Assembly: GCF_900186125.1 (NCBI RefSeq)
Contig: NZ_FYBQ01000007.1
Span: 1 to 64,000 of the forward strand
Source of the DNA: Listeria goaensis
Lineage (GTDB): Bacteria > Bacillota > Bacilli > Lactobacillales > Listeriaceae
DNA: 64,000 nt
Direction of reading: 5' to 3'
The notes under the pieces were generated by a model. The model was not told the origin of the DNA, ran no database searches, and worked only from the letters and a program-made list of their open reading frames with translations. The position numbers and the translations under genes are program-made. Positions 45,269 to 55,522 of this stretch are shown here, piece after piece. The number at the start of each line of letters is the position of its first letter. Position 1 is the first letter of the stretch.

Positions 45269-45296
45269 AAAAGCCCCTTTAAAAAGGGGCTTTTAG
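45269..45296 (-). terminator. Terminator of rpsF-ssb-rpsR (hairpin copy 2)
   Basis: AAAAGCCCCTTTTTAAAGGGGCTTTT just beyond the rpsR stop, with the same stem as the copy at 45081-45104. Confidence 0.8.
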
Positions 45297-45303
45297 TTAT
45301 AAT

Positions 45304-45543
45304 TTATTTTTCTTCTGCAACAAATGGTAGTAATGCCATTTGACGAGCGCGTTTGATAGCAACAGTTAATTTACGTTGATATTTAGCGCTTGTTCCAGTT
45401 ACACGACGAGGTAAGATTTTACCACGTTCAGAGATGAATTTTTTTAGTAATTCTACATCTTTATAGTCAATGTGCGTAATGCCGTTAGCCGTAAAATAAC
45501 ATACTTTTTTACGACGACGTCCGCCTCTGCGTCCTCCAGCCAT
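45304..45543 (-). CDS. rpsR: Ribosomal protein bS18
   Basis: 79 residues, [21 protein letters not shown] then [25 protein letters not shown], the S18 signature. Binds 16S rRNA with S6. Last gene of rpsF-ssb-rpsR. Start after GAGGAG. Confidence 0.98.
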   Translation of the reverse strand: MAGGRRGGRRRKKVCYFTANGITHIDYKDVELLKKFISERGKILPRRVTGTSAKYQRKLTVAIKRARQMALLPFVAEEK

Positions 45544-45597
45544 AATTTCTCCTCCTATTCTCTATCCAAGTGTTTTGGTTAAGCAAGCAAATCCGGT

Positions 45598-46116
45598 TTA
45601 GAACGGCAAATCGTCATCCGAAATGTCGATTGGTTTTCCGTCGCTAGCAAAAGGATCATTGTTTGTTTGCTGATAACCTTGAGATTGCTGATTCTGATTG
45701 TAACCACCGCCAGCAGGTTCCTGATTATAGCTGTTAGTATTGTTATTACCACCACCGTTATTACTTTGGTAGCCATTTCCACCGCCACTATTTGCATTAC
45801 GTGGCTCTAAGAATTGGACACTTTCAGCAACGACTTCGGTTACATAGACACGTTTTCCATCTTGGCCTTCATAATTACGTGTTTGAACGCGACCGTCAAC
45901 ACCAGCAAGACTTCCTTTTTTCAGGAAATTTGCTACGTTTTCAGCGGGTTTTCTCCAAACAACACAATTGATGAAATCTGCTTCACGTTCCCCTTGTTGG
46001 TTTGTAAATGTGCGATTTACAGCAAGTGTAAAAGTCGCAACGGCAACACCAGAAGGAGTGTAGCGAAGTTCAGGATCTTTAGTTAAACGTCCTACTAAAA
46101 TGACACGGTTCATCAT
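45598..46116 (-). CDS. ssb: Single-stranded DNA-binding protein
   Basis: 172 residues: OB-fold (1-110; [52 protein letters not shown]), a glycine/asparagine/glutamine-rich linker and the acidic partner-binding tip DISDDDLPF. Coats ssDNA and recruits replication and repair proteins. Between rpsF and rpsR as in other Firmicutes. Confidence 0.98.
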   Translation of the reverse strand: MMNRVILVGRLTKDPELRYTPSGVAVATFTLAVNRTFTNQQGEREADFINCVVWRKPAENVANFLKKGSLAGVDGRVQTRNYEGQDGKRVYVTEVVAESVQFLEPRNANSGGGNGYQSNNGGGNNNTNSYNQEPAGGGYNQNQQSQGYQQTNNDPFASDGKPIDISDDDLPF

Positions 46117-46169
46117 CTAGAAAAAGCCTCCTCTCATTTAATAAATCAAGAAATTTCTTGAATTAGCTT

Positions 46170-46463
46170 TTATTCTTCTTCTTTAACGATAATATGACGA
46201 ATGATATCATCAGAAATTTTTACTAAACGATCAAATTCATTGATAGAATCAGCGTTTTCAGCAGAAATTTTGACGATGTGGTAAAATCCATCACGGAAGT
46301 CTTGGATTTCATAAGCCAAGCGACGTTTACCCCATTCTTTTGATTCGATGATCTCCGCACCATTGCTTGTTAAGATTCCGTCAAAACGTTCTACTAACGC
46401 TTTCTTTTCATCTTCTTCAATGTTCGGACGAATGATGTAGTTAATTTCGTATTTTCTAGCCAT
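46170..46463 (-). CDS. rpsF: Ribosomal protein bS6
   Basis: 97 residues from [21 protein letters not shown], after AAGGAGGTG; the longer open frame upstream is leader. [21 protein letters not shown] is the family core. Pairs with S18 on 16S rRNA. First gene of the operon. Confidence 0.97.
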   Translation of the reverse strand: MARKYEINYIIRPNIEEDEKKALVERFDGILTSNGAEIIESKEWGKRRLAYEIQDFRDGFYHIVKISAENADSINEFDRLVKISDDIIRHIIVKEEE

Positions 46464-46474
46464 CTTTTTACACC

Positions 46475-46560
46475 TCCTTGTGGTCTTAGCGGCTCTAATA
46501 AGACAAATTGTCCTATCTCTAAATAGCAAATGCATTTAGAAACGAGCAAGGAATAATTTA
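46475..46560 (-). promoter_or_regulatory. rpsF leader, possible S6:S18-binding RNA
   Basis: The 5' untranslated region can form a TCTAAAT/ATTTAGA hairpin and a GGACAATTTGTCT hairpin, then carries GAGCCGCTAAGACC before the ribosome site. The CCG and AC elements recall the S6:S18 leader motif of Firmicutes, but I could not fit it with confidence. Confidence 0.35.
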
Positions 46561-46631
46561 TAATTACTCACAATAAAGTATTATACCATAGTGCGAAACT
46601 TGCATCAATAAATTTATGCAAAATCGTTTTC

Positions 46632-47843
46632 CTATGTCCGGTAAAGTGGCATTGTCATACACCTTGGGCCACCCCGACCACGCGAAAGCTCAGAACTGAT
46701 AATTTCATGAACTTTAATTCCGTGGCGCTTCAAAAGTTCATTGGAAACTTGGTTGCGGTTATATGTAACAACTTCCCCCGGTTTTATTGCAAGCGTGTTG
46801 GCCCCGTCGTTCCACTGCTCGCGGTCAGAGTTGATGGGATCACTTCCGCCGCAAGGAATCAAGTCAATTTCAGGTTCGTTTAAGGCTTCGCTCAAAACGG
46901 CTTTTATATTGCTAGATGTTGTAATTTTAATGTCTGCTAGGCGTTTGTCCCATTCCATGATGAACAACTTGAGTTCACTTGAAATGACGCTTGGATGGAC
47001 GATGAATTGGTTTTTCGCGACCATTGTAAATACGGTGTCTAGATGCATGAAGGCGCGCTCTTTGGGGAGTTCAAACGCGATGACTTGCCGGATGCCTTGA
47101 TGTTTCTGAAATAAATTTGTCGCGAGCATTTGAATAGCTCGCGGATCTGTTCGCTCGGAAATTCCCACCGCAAGCGCTTTTTCAGACAGCACAATTTCAT
47201 CGCCGCCCTCAAGTGCATAGCGGTTATCACGGTCAAACCAAATAGGGGCGTTTTTTTTAAAAAAAGCGGGGTGATGTGTGGCGATGAACTTCATAAAATA
47301 GGATTCCCGCTTTCTTGCGGGCTGACTCATTTGGTTTATGGAAAGACCATTGCCAATTACAGCTGCCGGATCGCGCGTAAAATAAAGGTTCGGCAGCGGT
47401 GCCAAATAAAAAGGATCCCGATGTTCAAGCATTTCGTCAAGCCGCGCTAGGCGCCGTTTTGGAACCTCCGTTTTCCTAAGCCCCGTCATCACTTTTTGAA
47501 TAAGTTCTGCAGTCTCAAAATCATTCAAAAAGGATTCAAGATGTTGGGCATTTTCGCCAAACTGTCCGGCTTCTTTAACAGTGTCGCGAATAAAAATTGC
47601 GCGCGTATCGCTCGCCAAAATCGCTTCCTCTAGCAAATTTTCTAAGTAAAAAACTTCCGCGCCATTTTCCCGCAACACGTTGACAAAAAAGTCATGTTCT
47701 TTTTGTATCGCAGGCAAAAAAGGAATATCATCAAACAATAATTCATGTAAAAATTGCGGCGTTAAATTTTCCAGTTCCCGCCCAGGCCGTTTGACCACCA
47801 CTTGTTTAAGAGTCCCAATTTCCGAATTGATTCCTAGTTTCAT
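46632..47843 (-). CDS. arcA: Arginine deiminase
   Basis: 403 residues, starting MKLGINSEIGTLKQVVVKRPG after GGAGG. Hydrolyses arginine to citrulline and ammonia. Active-site motifs: FTRDPAAVIGNG, ALEGGDEIVL, FMHLDTVFTMV and the nucleophile cysteine near the end in RGGPRCMTMPLYR (C395). No arcB, arcC or arcD gene lies beside it; Listeria keeps the rest elsewhere. An ATTTTATGCATAAAAT palindrome lies upstream and could be an ArgR site. Confidence 0.95.
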   Translation of the reverse strand: MKLGINSEIGTLKQVVVKRPGRELENLTPQFLHELLFDDIPFLPAIQKEHDFFVNVLRENGAEVFYLENLLEEAILASDTRAIFIRDTVKEAGQFGENAQHLESFLNDFETAELIQKVMTGLRKTEVPKRRLARLDEMLEHRDPFYLAPLPNLYFTRDPAAVIGNGLSINQMSQPARKRESYFMKFIATHHPAFFKKNAPIWFDRDNRYALEGGDEIVLSEKALAVGISERTDPRAIQMLATNLFQKHQGIRQVIAFELPKERAFMHLDTVFTMVAKNQFIVHPSVISSELKLFIMEWDKRLADIKITTSSNIKAVLSEALNEPEIDLIPCGGSDPINSDREQWNDGANTLAIKPGEVVTYNRNQVSNELLKRHGIKVHEIISSELSRGRGGPRCMTMPLYRT

Positions 47844-47905
47844 CTTTATCACATCCTCCTTCTATTCATACCCTCTTCCCTAAAATGTGAACACTTTATG
47901 TCGAT

Positions 47906-47924
47906 TTTATGCATAAAATTTAAC
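47906..47924. promoter_or_regulatory. AT-rich palindrome upstream of arcA
   Basis: ATTTTATGCATAAAAT, a 16-base perfect palindrome about 70 bases before arcA. A second ATGCAT occurs about 30 bases further. Shape is compatible with an ARG box but several core bases differ. Confidence 0.3.
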
Positions 47925-48074
47925 TTTTTTATAAGAAAAATGCATGAAATATCAATTTAACAACTGGTACAAAGCGTTTTTCGATATACATTACTTTATT
48001 TAATTTTTTAAAAAGAAAGCGTCGTCTTTGTTATTTTATGATAAAATTTAACATAGACCTTTTTAGGAGGCCAT

Positions 48075-48593
48075 ATGTTGAAAAATAAGTACTTAATTAC
48101 TCTTTTATTATGCATCTATGTTTTATGCGCTGTTGTTATTTTAATTCCATCTTCTACGACTAAAAAACAAACCTATTCCATCGAGAAAATCGCACAATTG
48201 CTTTCAAAAGATCATATTGATATTCATTCGGCTCAAGCGGAATTCAAACAGTCCGAGTTGAAAATTTGTTTACCGATGTCACTCAGCCCGATTTTAAACA
48301 AACAGCTTAAAAATGTTGAGAATTTTAGTTTATCGGTTGCTTTTGAGGACCAATTTCGCGATGTGATGAGCCTGCCGACAAATGTTATTCCGATTGCAAA
48401 CAATCAAGTGGCTTACACGGATCTGTACTCATTCGAAATTTCATTTACGGTTCCGACGAATGCGCGTACTACTGATATTTCTCGTTTTTTGGAAAATACG
48501 CACCCTTCTTTGGAACTCCATTTTAAAAATAAAAATAATGAAACAGTCGCTTCACTTACTGATATTCCACTAACGATCCACTTAAATACTTAA
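48075..48593 (+). CDS. Membrane-anchored hypothetical protein
   Basis: 172 residues: one N-terminal helix (about 7-26: LITLLLCIYVLCAVVILIP) and an extracellular domain rich in beta strands, with short hydrophobic runs and Asn/Thr. No lipobox, no motif recognised. Start after AGGAGG. Single gene converging on the DedA gene with a shared terminator. Confidence 0.6.
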   Translation: MLKNKYLITLLLCIYVLCAVVILIPSSTTKKQTYSIEKIAQLLSKDHIDIHSAQAEFKQSELKICLPMSLSPILNKQLKNVENFSLSVAFEDQFRDVMSLPTNVIPIANNQVAYTDLYSFEISFTVPTNARTTDISRFLENTHPSLELHFKNKNNETVASLTDIPLTIHLNT

Positions 48594-48596
48594 ACA

Positions 48597-48656
48597 AAAA
48601 AGCGAAAACAAGAAAAGCCTCTAGACTAAAGGACTTCAATTGTTTTCGCTTTTTTT
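48597..48656. terminator. Bidirectional terminator
   Basis: AAAGCGAAAACAA and TTGTTTTCGCTTT flank an internal loop, with A and T runs on both sides. Confidence 0.85.
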
Positions 48657-49317
48657 AATTACTCTTTTTCTTGCCAAATTTCGCTTGAAAAAATGATACG
48701 AACATTGGAATGACCGATACGAAAATGATACCTAAAACAACGATAGAGAAATTCTCTTTGACGATTGGGATGTTCCCAAAGAAATAACCGGCAAGTGTAC
48801 ACAGAAGTACCCAAACGGTTGCGCCTAGTAGGTTATAATTTAAGAAATAACGGTAATTCATTCGGCTGGCACCTGCTACAAATGGTGCGAACGTGCGGAT
48901 AAATGGCATAAAACGAGCAATGAAAATTGTTTTTCCGCCGTGTTTATTAAAAAATGCTTCGGCTTTTTCCATTTTCTCCCGATTAATGATTTTTCCAAAC
49001 CAACTATCTTCTGGTATACTCGTTCCAATTTTTCTACCAATATGGTAATTGACGGTATCCCCAAGTACTGCTGCGACCCATAAAACTATAATAAGCGGAA
49101 CAATCTTTAAAATTGATCCGTCTAAAACCGCTAGCGCGCCGCCAGCAAATAAGAGAGAATCTCCCGGTAAGAACGGAAAAATAACCAGTCCAGTTTCAAT
49201 AAATACGATGAGGAATAAGATTACGTACGTCCAAATTCCAAACGTATTAATAATTTCAACTAAATGTTCATCAATATGTAGAATAAAATCAAATAACCAC
49301 GAGATAAAATCCACCAA
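48655..49317 (-). CDS. DedA-family membrane protein
   Basis: 220 residues with five to six hydrophobic segments. Signature stretches: FPFLPGDSLLFAGGALA, DTVNYHIGRKIG, FFNKHGGKTIFIARFMPFIRTFAPFVAGASRMNYRYF. The family includes flippases for undecaprenyl phosphate or other lipids. It lies between arcA/48075 gene and a DUF4064 gene; ends at a shared terminator. Confidence 0.9.
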   Translation of the reverse strand: MVDFISWLFDFILHIDEHLVEIINTFGIWTYVILFLIVFIETGLVIFPFLPGDSLLFAGGALAVLDGSILKIVPLIIVLWVAAVLGDTVNYHIGRKIGTSIPEDSWFGKIINREKMEKAEAFFNKHGGKTIFIARFMPFIRTFAPFVAGASRMNYRYFLNYNLLGATVWVLLCTLAGYFFGNIPIVKENFSIVVLGIIFVSVIPMFVSFFQAKFGKKKSN

Positions 49318-49498
49318 GCATTCACTTCCTTTATAAAAATATCTTATTCATTGTATCACAGATTTAACACTCATTTATCCAACTTACGATTGATTTAACA
49401 AAACTTTAACAAAAAAATTCCCACAAAAATGTCATTAAATTCGTCAAATTGTCAAAAAATGGCTACATCTTTCATAAAAGAACTATGTTATGTTATAC

Positions 49499-49577
49499 AT
49501 GTACCAGCGGAAACTGGTCACTGTAAAAATTTCTCATAATTTAAAATAACGTCTTCAGGCACAAGACGTTATTTTTT
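49499..49577 (+). ncRNA. Candidate small RNA
   Basis: TTATAC at 49493-49498 could be a -10. The predicted transcript begins with the ACCAG-CGGAAA-CTGGT hairpin (49503-49518) and ends in AATAACGTCTT/AAGACGTTATT plus TTTTTT. No open frame. The -35 is weak. There is no plus-strand gene just upstream that needs this terminator. Confidence 0.4.
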
Positions 49578-49585
49578 CGCATAAA

Positions 49586-49637
49586 AATAGACTGATGGCA
49601 GATGGTGTGATTCTTTACCATTTGCCATCAGTCTATT
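49586..49637 (-). terminator. Terminator of the DUF4064 gene
   Basis: TAGACTGATGGCAAATGGT pairs with its near-perfect complement across a 12-base loop, followed by TTTTTAT on the minus strand. Confidence 0.8.
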
Positions 49638-49973
49638 TCATGCTTCCGCTGAAGCTTCTTCATAATTAATAAGTGCGATTAAACCGCCCAGCGCTAAAAG
49701 CATGATAGGCACTAGGAACATCATCGAAACGGACATGGTGCCACCAATTGCTGCTGCAATCATCATAACGCCGCCCATGCGCGGTTTATGCGCCACAACG
49801 AATGAACCAACTAAACCGATAGCAGACAATACTAATGCCCCGCTAGTCAGTATATAAAAAGCCACAGATTCTTCTTCAAGCGCTTGTGAAATCCCTGGAA
49901 TGGTCAAAACCATTAAACTAAAAGCGATACCAAGTGCTGCCCCCAAAAAGCCAAGCAATCCTTCTACTTTCAT
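49638..49973 (-). CDS. DUF4064-type membrane protein
   Basis: 111 residues, four predicted helices, GLLGFLGAALGIAFSL at the start and IMLLALGGLIALI near the end. Fits the DUF4064 family of small Listeria/Bacillus membrane proteins, function unknown. Start after AAAGGAG. Single gene. Confidence 0.7.
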   Translation of the reverse strand: MKVEGLLGFLGAALGIAFSLMVLTIPGISQALEEESVAFYILTSGALVLSAIGLVGSFVVAHKPRMGGVMMIAAAIGGTMSVSMMFLVPIMLLALGGLIALINYEEASAEA

Positions 49974-50043
49974 TATGTCACTCTCCTTTTTATGCTTTTT
50001 CTTAATGTTACCACCTTCCTAGGCGGTTCGCAATAAAACGCCT

Positions 50044-50883
50044 TCATTTTCCAATAAAAATTTCGGCGCCTATCGGAATTGGGACGGCATCACTCGAATG
50101 ACCAATTTGATTTGTTTTGAAAACGGGGATGCCATATTTTTCGCCCACTTCAATGAATAGGCGGTCAATTTGCGGACGGAAGCCTTGTTCTTCAGCTTCT
50201 GTGAACTGCCCTAGCAAAAGACCTTTACACTGAGAAAAAGCGCCCAGTTGCTCGTACTGGGCAATATACGTGGCCATTTTCGCCTCATTGCCGCTAAGTG
50301 CTTCAAACAAAATGATTTTTTGCTTAAAATCGGGCATAAATTTGGTGCCAGCAAGCTTCAAAAAACAGCGGATATTGCCGCCAATCAAAGTCCCCGCAAG
50401 GTTCGGCGCCCCCGCAATGAAATCCCCAACCAAACCAGACGGCTCACCCTCCATAAAACAACGCTCAAACTGGCTTAAATCATGGTTCAGATGGAATAGC
50501 ACTCCCGGTTGCCCCGCCACTGCATAAATACCATTTAAAATGGTCGTTAAATCGCTGTAGCCAACAAATGGCTTTGGATTTTCAGACAGCAATTTAAAAT
50601 CTAAAAAAGGCAGTATTTGATTCGCAACGTCACCGCCTGAAATATCAAAAATCATTTCAATTTCTTTGTTCAAATAAAGTTTATGAAGTTCATTTGCGCG
50701 TTCCTCTGCACTTCCACTGTAAATCGAATTCGCGTGAGCGTAAATTGTATCTGCTTGCACCACTTCCAAACCATATTTTCCTGCTAATTTTTTGTACAAC
50801 TCTTCCCATTCCAGTCGGCTACTAGACAACCGTCCGTTCGAACAGGCAATCACGCCAATTTTACTTCCGCGTTTTAAAATCAT
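50044..50883 (-). CDS. LD-carboxypeptidase-like protein (peptidase family S66)
   Basis: 279 residues; start at MILKRGSKIG after GGGGGCG. S66 fold: nucleophile serine in PFVGYSDLT (S110), IGGNIRCFLKLAGT, glutamate in ILFEALSGNE, and histidine in NQIGHSSDAVPIPIGAE. Such enzymes trim the terminal D-residue from tetrapeptides in peptidoglycan recycling or cleave peptide antibiotics (MccF). No signal peptide, so cytosolic. L. monocytogenes has a related gene beside its beta-glucoside PTS, as here. Confidence 0.85.
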   Translation of the reverse strand: MILKRGSKIGVIACSNGRLSSSRLEWEELYKKLAGKYGLEVVQADTIYAHANSIYSGSAEERANELHKLYLNKEIEMIFDISGGDVANQILPFLDFKLLSENPKPFVGYSDLTTILNGIYAVAGQPGVLFHLNHDLSQFERCFMEGEPSGLVGDFIAGAPNLAGTLIGGNIRCFLKLAGTKFMPDFKQKIILFEALSGNEAKMATYIAQYEQLGAFSQCKGLLLGQFTEAEEQGFRPQIDRLFIEVGEKYGIPVFKTNQIGHSSDAVPIPIGAEIFIGK

Positions 50884-50968
50884 CGAAACGCCCCCTATAC
50901 GAGCTATTTTATCCAAAAAAAAGCAGAAACGCACGTTTTATTTGCACGTTTCCACTTTTAAATTTTAG

Positions 50969-51769
50969 CTATTTTTTCTTACCGGCCTCAACGTAACTCA
51001 TATCGCCTATGGAATCGACTGTAAATTTACCTTTATCATACGTGATTTTTGTGACGCTGGCGTTTTCAAGTTCTTTCTCTTTGTAGTTTTCAGTCATATC
51101 CGAAATCATCGCACCGATAGCCATTCCGTGGCTTACAACTAGCACGTTTCCACCACCATTTTTTGCATTTTCTTCCGCGATAGTTTTAAGTTCTTGTTGC
51201 ATGCGCTTTTTCACAACATCATAGCTTTCTGCGCTACCAGTTTTATCTAATTTAACGACTTCTGCTAAACTTTGATCTAAATTTACTTTGCCAGCTGCAA
51301 AATCTTGCATCATCGTTTCCTGTGAGGGATAACCTAAATTTTTAGCAATATCTGTCCACATATTTTCATTTAAATCGCCCTCATAGCTACCATAACAAAC
51401 TTCTCGTAATTTAGGACTTTCCTGCACATTTAGCTTTTTCTGTCCTTTTGTATCAAGAACTATTCTTGCAGTTTCTCTAGCTCTTCCAGAATCACTTGAA
51501 TAGGCTGCTTTAAAATCAATATCTGATACGCCCGAACCGAGTTGTTCGGCAACTTCAACGCCGGGTTCTGTGAGGGGAGTATCCGACCAACCTTGAACGC
51601 GGTGAGCTGTATTAAACATTGTTTTTCCGTGACGGGTTACATAAAGTGTAACTGGGCCATCTGCTTTTTCAGCACTTTCTTTTTTCGAAGTTTCATCTTT
51701 TGTGCCACAACCTGCGAGCAACAGTATGCTTAAGCTAACAAACAACAGTTTCCAAATGTGCTTTTTCAT
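50969..51769 (-). CDS. Histidine-phosphatase-family lipoprotein
   Basis: 266 residues: signal peptide with lipobox LLAGCGTKD, then a phosphoglycerate-mutase-like domain with RHG motif LYVTRHGKTMFNTAHRVQGW and the second histidine in VVSHGMAIGAMI. Should work outside the membrane as an acid phosphatase; substrate unknown. It lies 40 bases upstream of nothing shared: own start after AGGAG, between LdcA-like and PTS genes. Confidence 0.87.
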   Translation of the reverse strand: MKKHIWKLLFVSLSILLLAGCGTKDETSKKESAEKADGPVTLYVTRHGKTMFNTAHRVQGWSDTPLTEPGVEVAEQLGSGVSDIDFKAAYSSDSGRARETARIVLDTKGQKKLNVQESPKLREVCYGSYEGDLNENMWTDIAKNLGYPSQETMMQDFAAGKVNLDQSLAEVVKLDKTGSAESYDVVKKRMQQELKTIAEENAKNGGGNVLVVSHGMAIGAMISDMTENYKEKELENASVTKITYDKGKFTVDSIGDMSYVEAGKKK

Positions 51770-51809
51770 TCCACATTACTCCTTTTTGTTTTTGATTAAG
51801 TAGCAAGTT

Positions 51810-53717
51810 CTAGATGACTAATGTGATTAAACGATCGCCAACTTTGACTGTTTTATCATCAACGACAAGGATATCTAAATATTTTTCTGAGTTTGTCACA
51901 ATGATTGGTGTTGTAATATCATAGCCTGCCGCTACAATTTTAGCAATATCAAATTCTGTTAAAAGTTGTCCTTTTTCAACACGATCGCCTTGTTTCACGT
52001 GTGTTGTAAAATGCTCACCATTTAATTGTACGGTGTCCATACCAACATGCATTAATACTTCGCCACCATCATCTGTTGTAATTCCAACTGCATGTCCTGT
52101 AGGGAAAATCGTTGTTATAGTTCCACTTGCTGGTGCGTATAATTTACCTTCTGTAGGAACAACTGCTGCACCTTTTCCAAGTGCGCCAGATGAAAATGCT
52201 TCATCTTTTACTTCTGCAAGAGTGATAACATCGCCTTCAATTGGGCTAACTAGAACTTCACGTTCAATCAATGTTTCTGTTTCACGTGGAACATTTTCAG
52301 TTGTTGCTTCTGCATTTGCAGGATCTTTAAAACCAAATACATACGTTAAGATAAAACCTAAGATGAATGCTACAACGACTGCGATAATTGCCGCAAGCAT
52401 TGTACTATCAACAGGAGATCCTGGTTTAATAAAGTTCGGGAATCCGAAAATTCCAAGTCCACCCATAATGTATGATTTAACTTCTGAGAAGCCAATGATT
52501 GCACCACCGACTGCACCACCGATACAGCTCATGATGAAAGGTTTTTTAAGTGGTAACGTAACCCCATAAATCGCTGGCTCTGTTACACCAAAAATTCCTG
52601 AAATAAATGCTGGAACACTTAGTGATTTAAGTTTTTGATTTTTAGTTTTAATCATAACTGCAAGTACGGCACCAATTTGAGCGAAAGATGCACCAAACGA
52701 CATTGCTAAAACTGGGTCATAGTGTAATTGTGTTAAGTTGTTGATTGCGATTGGAATAAGTCCCCAGTGAAGTCCGAAGATAACAAATACTTGCCAGAAT
52801 CCACCTAGGATAAGTCCTGCAATTACTGGACTTAAATCGTAAATCCAAATGGTACCTGCACCTAGCAATTTACCTGCCCATGTTGCAATTGGTCCAATGA
52901 CCATGAATGTAAGTGGGACAACAATTAGTAGTGTGACAAATGGTACGATGAATGTTTTAATAACATCTGGAATAATTTTCTTCGCCACTTTTTCAACTTT
53001 AGAAGCGAACCATGTTGCAATAATAATTGGAATAACAGACGAAGCATAGCTCATCAAGATAACTGGGATACCTAAGAATGTTACATGAATTGGGGATTCA
53101 AAAATTGTTCCCGCAAATAACACATATTCTGGTTTTCCAGTTAAGATACCTGCTAATGTTGGATAAACAAGGGCAGCCCCGATGGCCATACCGATAAATA
53201 TATTTCCACCAAATTTCTTACTCGCTGTGTAACCTAGGAAGATTGGGAAGAAGTAGAATAGACAATCTCCAATAGCATATAAAATCTGGTATGTTCCAGA
53301 ATCTGCTGTCAACCAACCGAAGGCTAAGAATGCAGCAGCGAAACCTTTAATCATACCTGTTGCAGCTAATACGCCTAGTACTGGTGTAAATACACCCGAA
53401 ATCATATCGATAAAGCGGTTAAAAATGTTACCTCCGCCACCAGAATCTGCTTCACTAGAACCTTCTGGGTTAATACCGCCTACTTCAAGTACTGCTTTAT
53501 AAACGTCTGGCACGTGGTTTCCGATAACCACTTGATATTGTCCGCCACTTTGAATAACGGAAACAACGCCATCTAACGATTTAATTTTTTCAGTATTGGC
53601 AATTTTCTCATCTTTCAATTTAAATCTTAGACGTGTAATACAATGAAACACGCTATTAATGTTTTCTGTACCCCCGACATTTTCGAGAATATCTTTGGCT
53701 AACTGTTCATATTTCAT
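51810..53717 (-). CDS. Beta-glucoside PTS permease, EIIBCA
   Basis: 635 residues in IIB-IIC-IIA order. IIB phosphocysteine C26 (FHCITRLRFKLKD); IIC with ten helices (about 105-460; GVTEPAIYGVTLPL); IIA of glucose type with histidine in VLMHVGMDTVQLNG. Takes up and phosphorylates aryl- or di-beta-glucosides. Its own promoter (TTGCAA-17-TATATT), cre and RAT/terminator lie between it and the glucosidase gene upstream. Confidence 0.95.
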   Translation of the reverse strand: MKYEQLAKDILENVGGTENINSVFHCITRLRFKLKDEKIANTEKIKSLDGVVSVIQSGGQYQVVIGNHVPDVYKAVLEVGGINPEGSSEADSGGGGNIFNRFIDMISGVFTPVLGVLAATGMIKGFAAAFLAFGWLTADSGTYQILYAIGDCLFYFFPIFLGYTASKKFGGNIFIGMAIGAALVYPTLAGILTGKPEYVLFAGTIFESPIHVTFLGIPVILMSYASSVIPIIIATWFASKVEKVAKKIIPDVIKTFIVPFVTLLIVVPLTFMVIGPIATWAGKLLGAGTIWIYDLSPVIAGLILGGFWQVFVIFGLHWGLIPIAINNLTQLHYDPVLAMSFGASFAQIGAVLAVMIKTKNQKLKSLSVPAFISGIFGVTEPAIYGVTLPLKKPFIMSCIGGAVGGAIIGFSEVKSYIMGGLGIFGFPNFIKPGSPVDSTMLAAIIAVVVAFILGFILTYVFGFKDPANAEATTENVPRETETLIEREVLVSPIEGDVITLAEVKDEAFSSGALGKGAAVVPTEGKLYAPASGTITTIFPTGHAVGITTDDGGEVLMHVGMDTVQLNGEHFTTHVKQGDRVEKGQLLTEFDIAKIVAAGYDITTPIIVTNSEKYLDILVVDDKTVKVGDRLITLVI

Positions 53718-53754
53718 AGCCGACCCCTTCTTTCTTCAAATAGTTTTGGGCAAA

Positions 53755-53850
53755 AAGAAAAACCTAAACTCATTTGAGGATTTTGCGCACAAATTGCACG
53801 TATCCTTCAAATCAGCTTAGGTTTTGCCCAACGAATTGGTAACAATCCTT
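53755..53850 (-). promoter_or_regulatory. RAT antiterminator and terminator in the bgl leader
   Basis: The leader on the minus strand reads GGATTGTTACCAATTC...GGGCAAAACCTAAG, the LicT/BglG-type RAT (53815-53850), overlapping a terminator (CCTAAGCTGATTTGAAGGAT and ATCCTCAAATGAGTTTAGG, then TTTTTC). A LicT-like protein, not coded in this window, should let transcription through when beta-glucoside is present. Confidence 0.85.
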
Positions 53851-53862
53851 TGTGATGAGTTA

Positions 53863-53891
53863 AATATATCATACATAGAAAGCGTTTGCAA
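53863..53891 (-). promoter_or_regulatory. bgl PTS promoter overlapped by cre
   Basis: TTGCAA (53886-53891), 17 bases, TATATT (53863-53868) on the minus strand. TAGAAAGCGTTTGCA (53876-53890) is a cre with one mismatch and covers the -35, so CcpA should block the promoter. Confidence 0.8.
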
Positions 53892-53953
53892 TACCTTTTT
53901 TAAAATTTTTTGACAGGCCTAAACAAAGCGTGTTTAGACCCGTCAAAACAACG

Positions 53954-55441
<1,488 letters not shown>

Positions 55442-55480
55442 TTACAGAGCAAGCTTTTTTTATAAAAAATTTTTCAAATA

Positions 55481-55516
55481 AATAAAAAACTACCACGTAA
55501 TGCTGTGGTAGCCTAC
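55481..55516 (-). terminator. Terminator of the 98-residue gene
   Basis: CTACCACAGCATTACGTGGTAG followed on the minus strand by TTTTTTATTT. Confidence 0.85.
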
Positions 55517-55522
55517 ATTTTA

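Larger units (their letters stand above)
49318..49637. other. Intergenic region, 320 bases
   Basis: Upstream region of the DedA gene on the left. On the right are two strong hairpins: 49545-49577 (plus-strand terminator) and 49588-49635 (end of the DUF4064 gene). Between, a candidate small RNA is listed separately. Confidence 0.5.

Noticed and set aside
45700-45800. Repetitive stretch in ssb as a tandem repeat or CRISPR-like array
   Set aside because: It is the Gly/Asn/Gln-rich linker of SSB; no regular repeat-spacer pattern. No CRISPR array was seen in the window.
52033-52569. 178-codon plus-strand frame inside the bgl PTS gene
   Set aside because: Antisense shadow of repeated Gly/Ala/Val codons of the permease.
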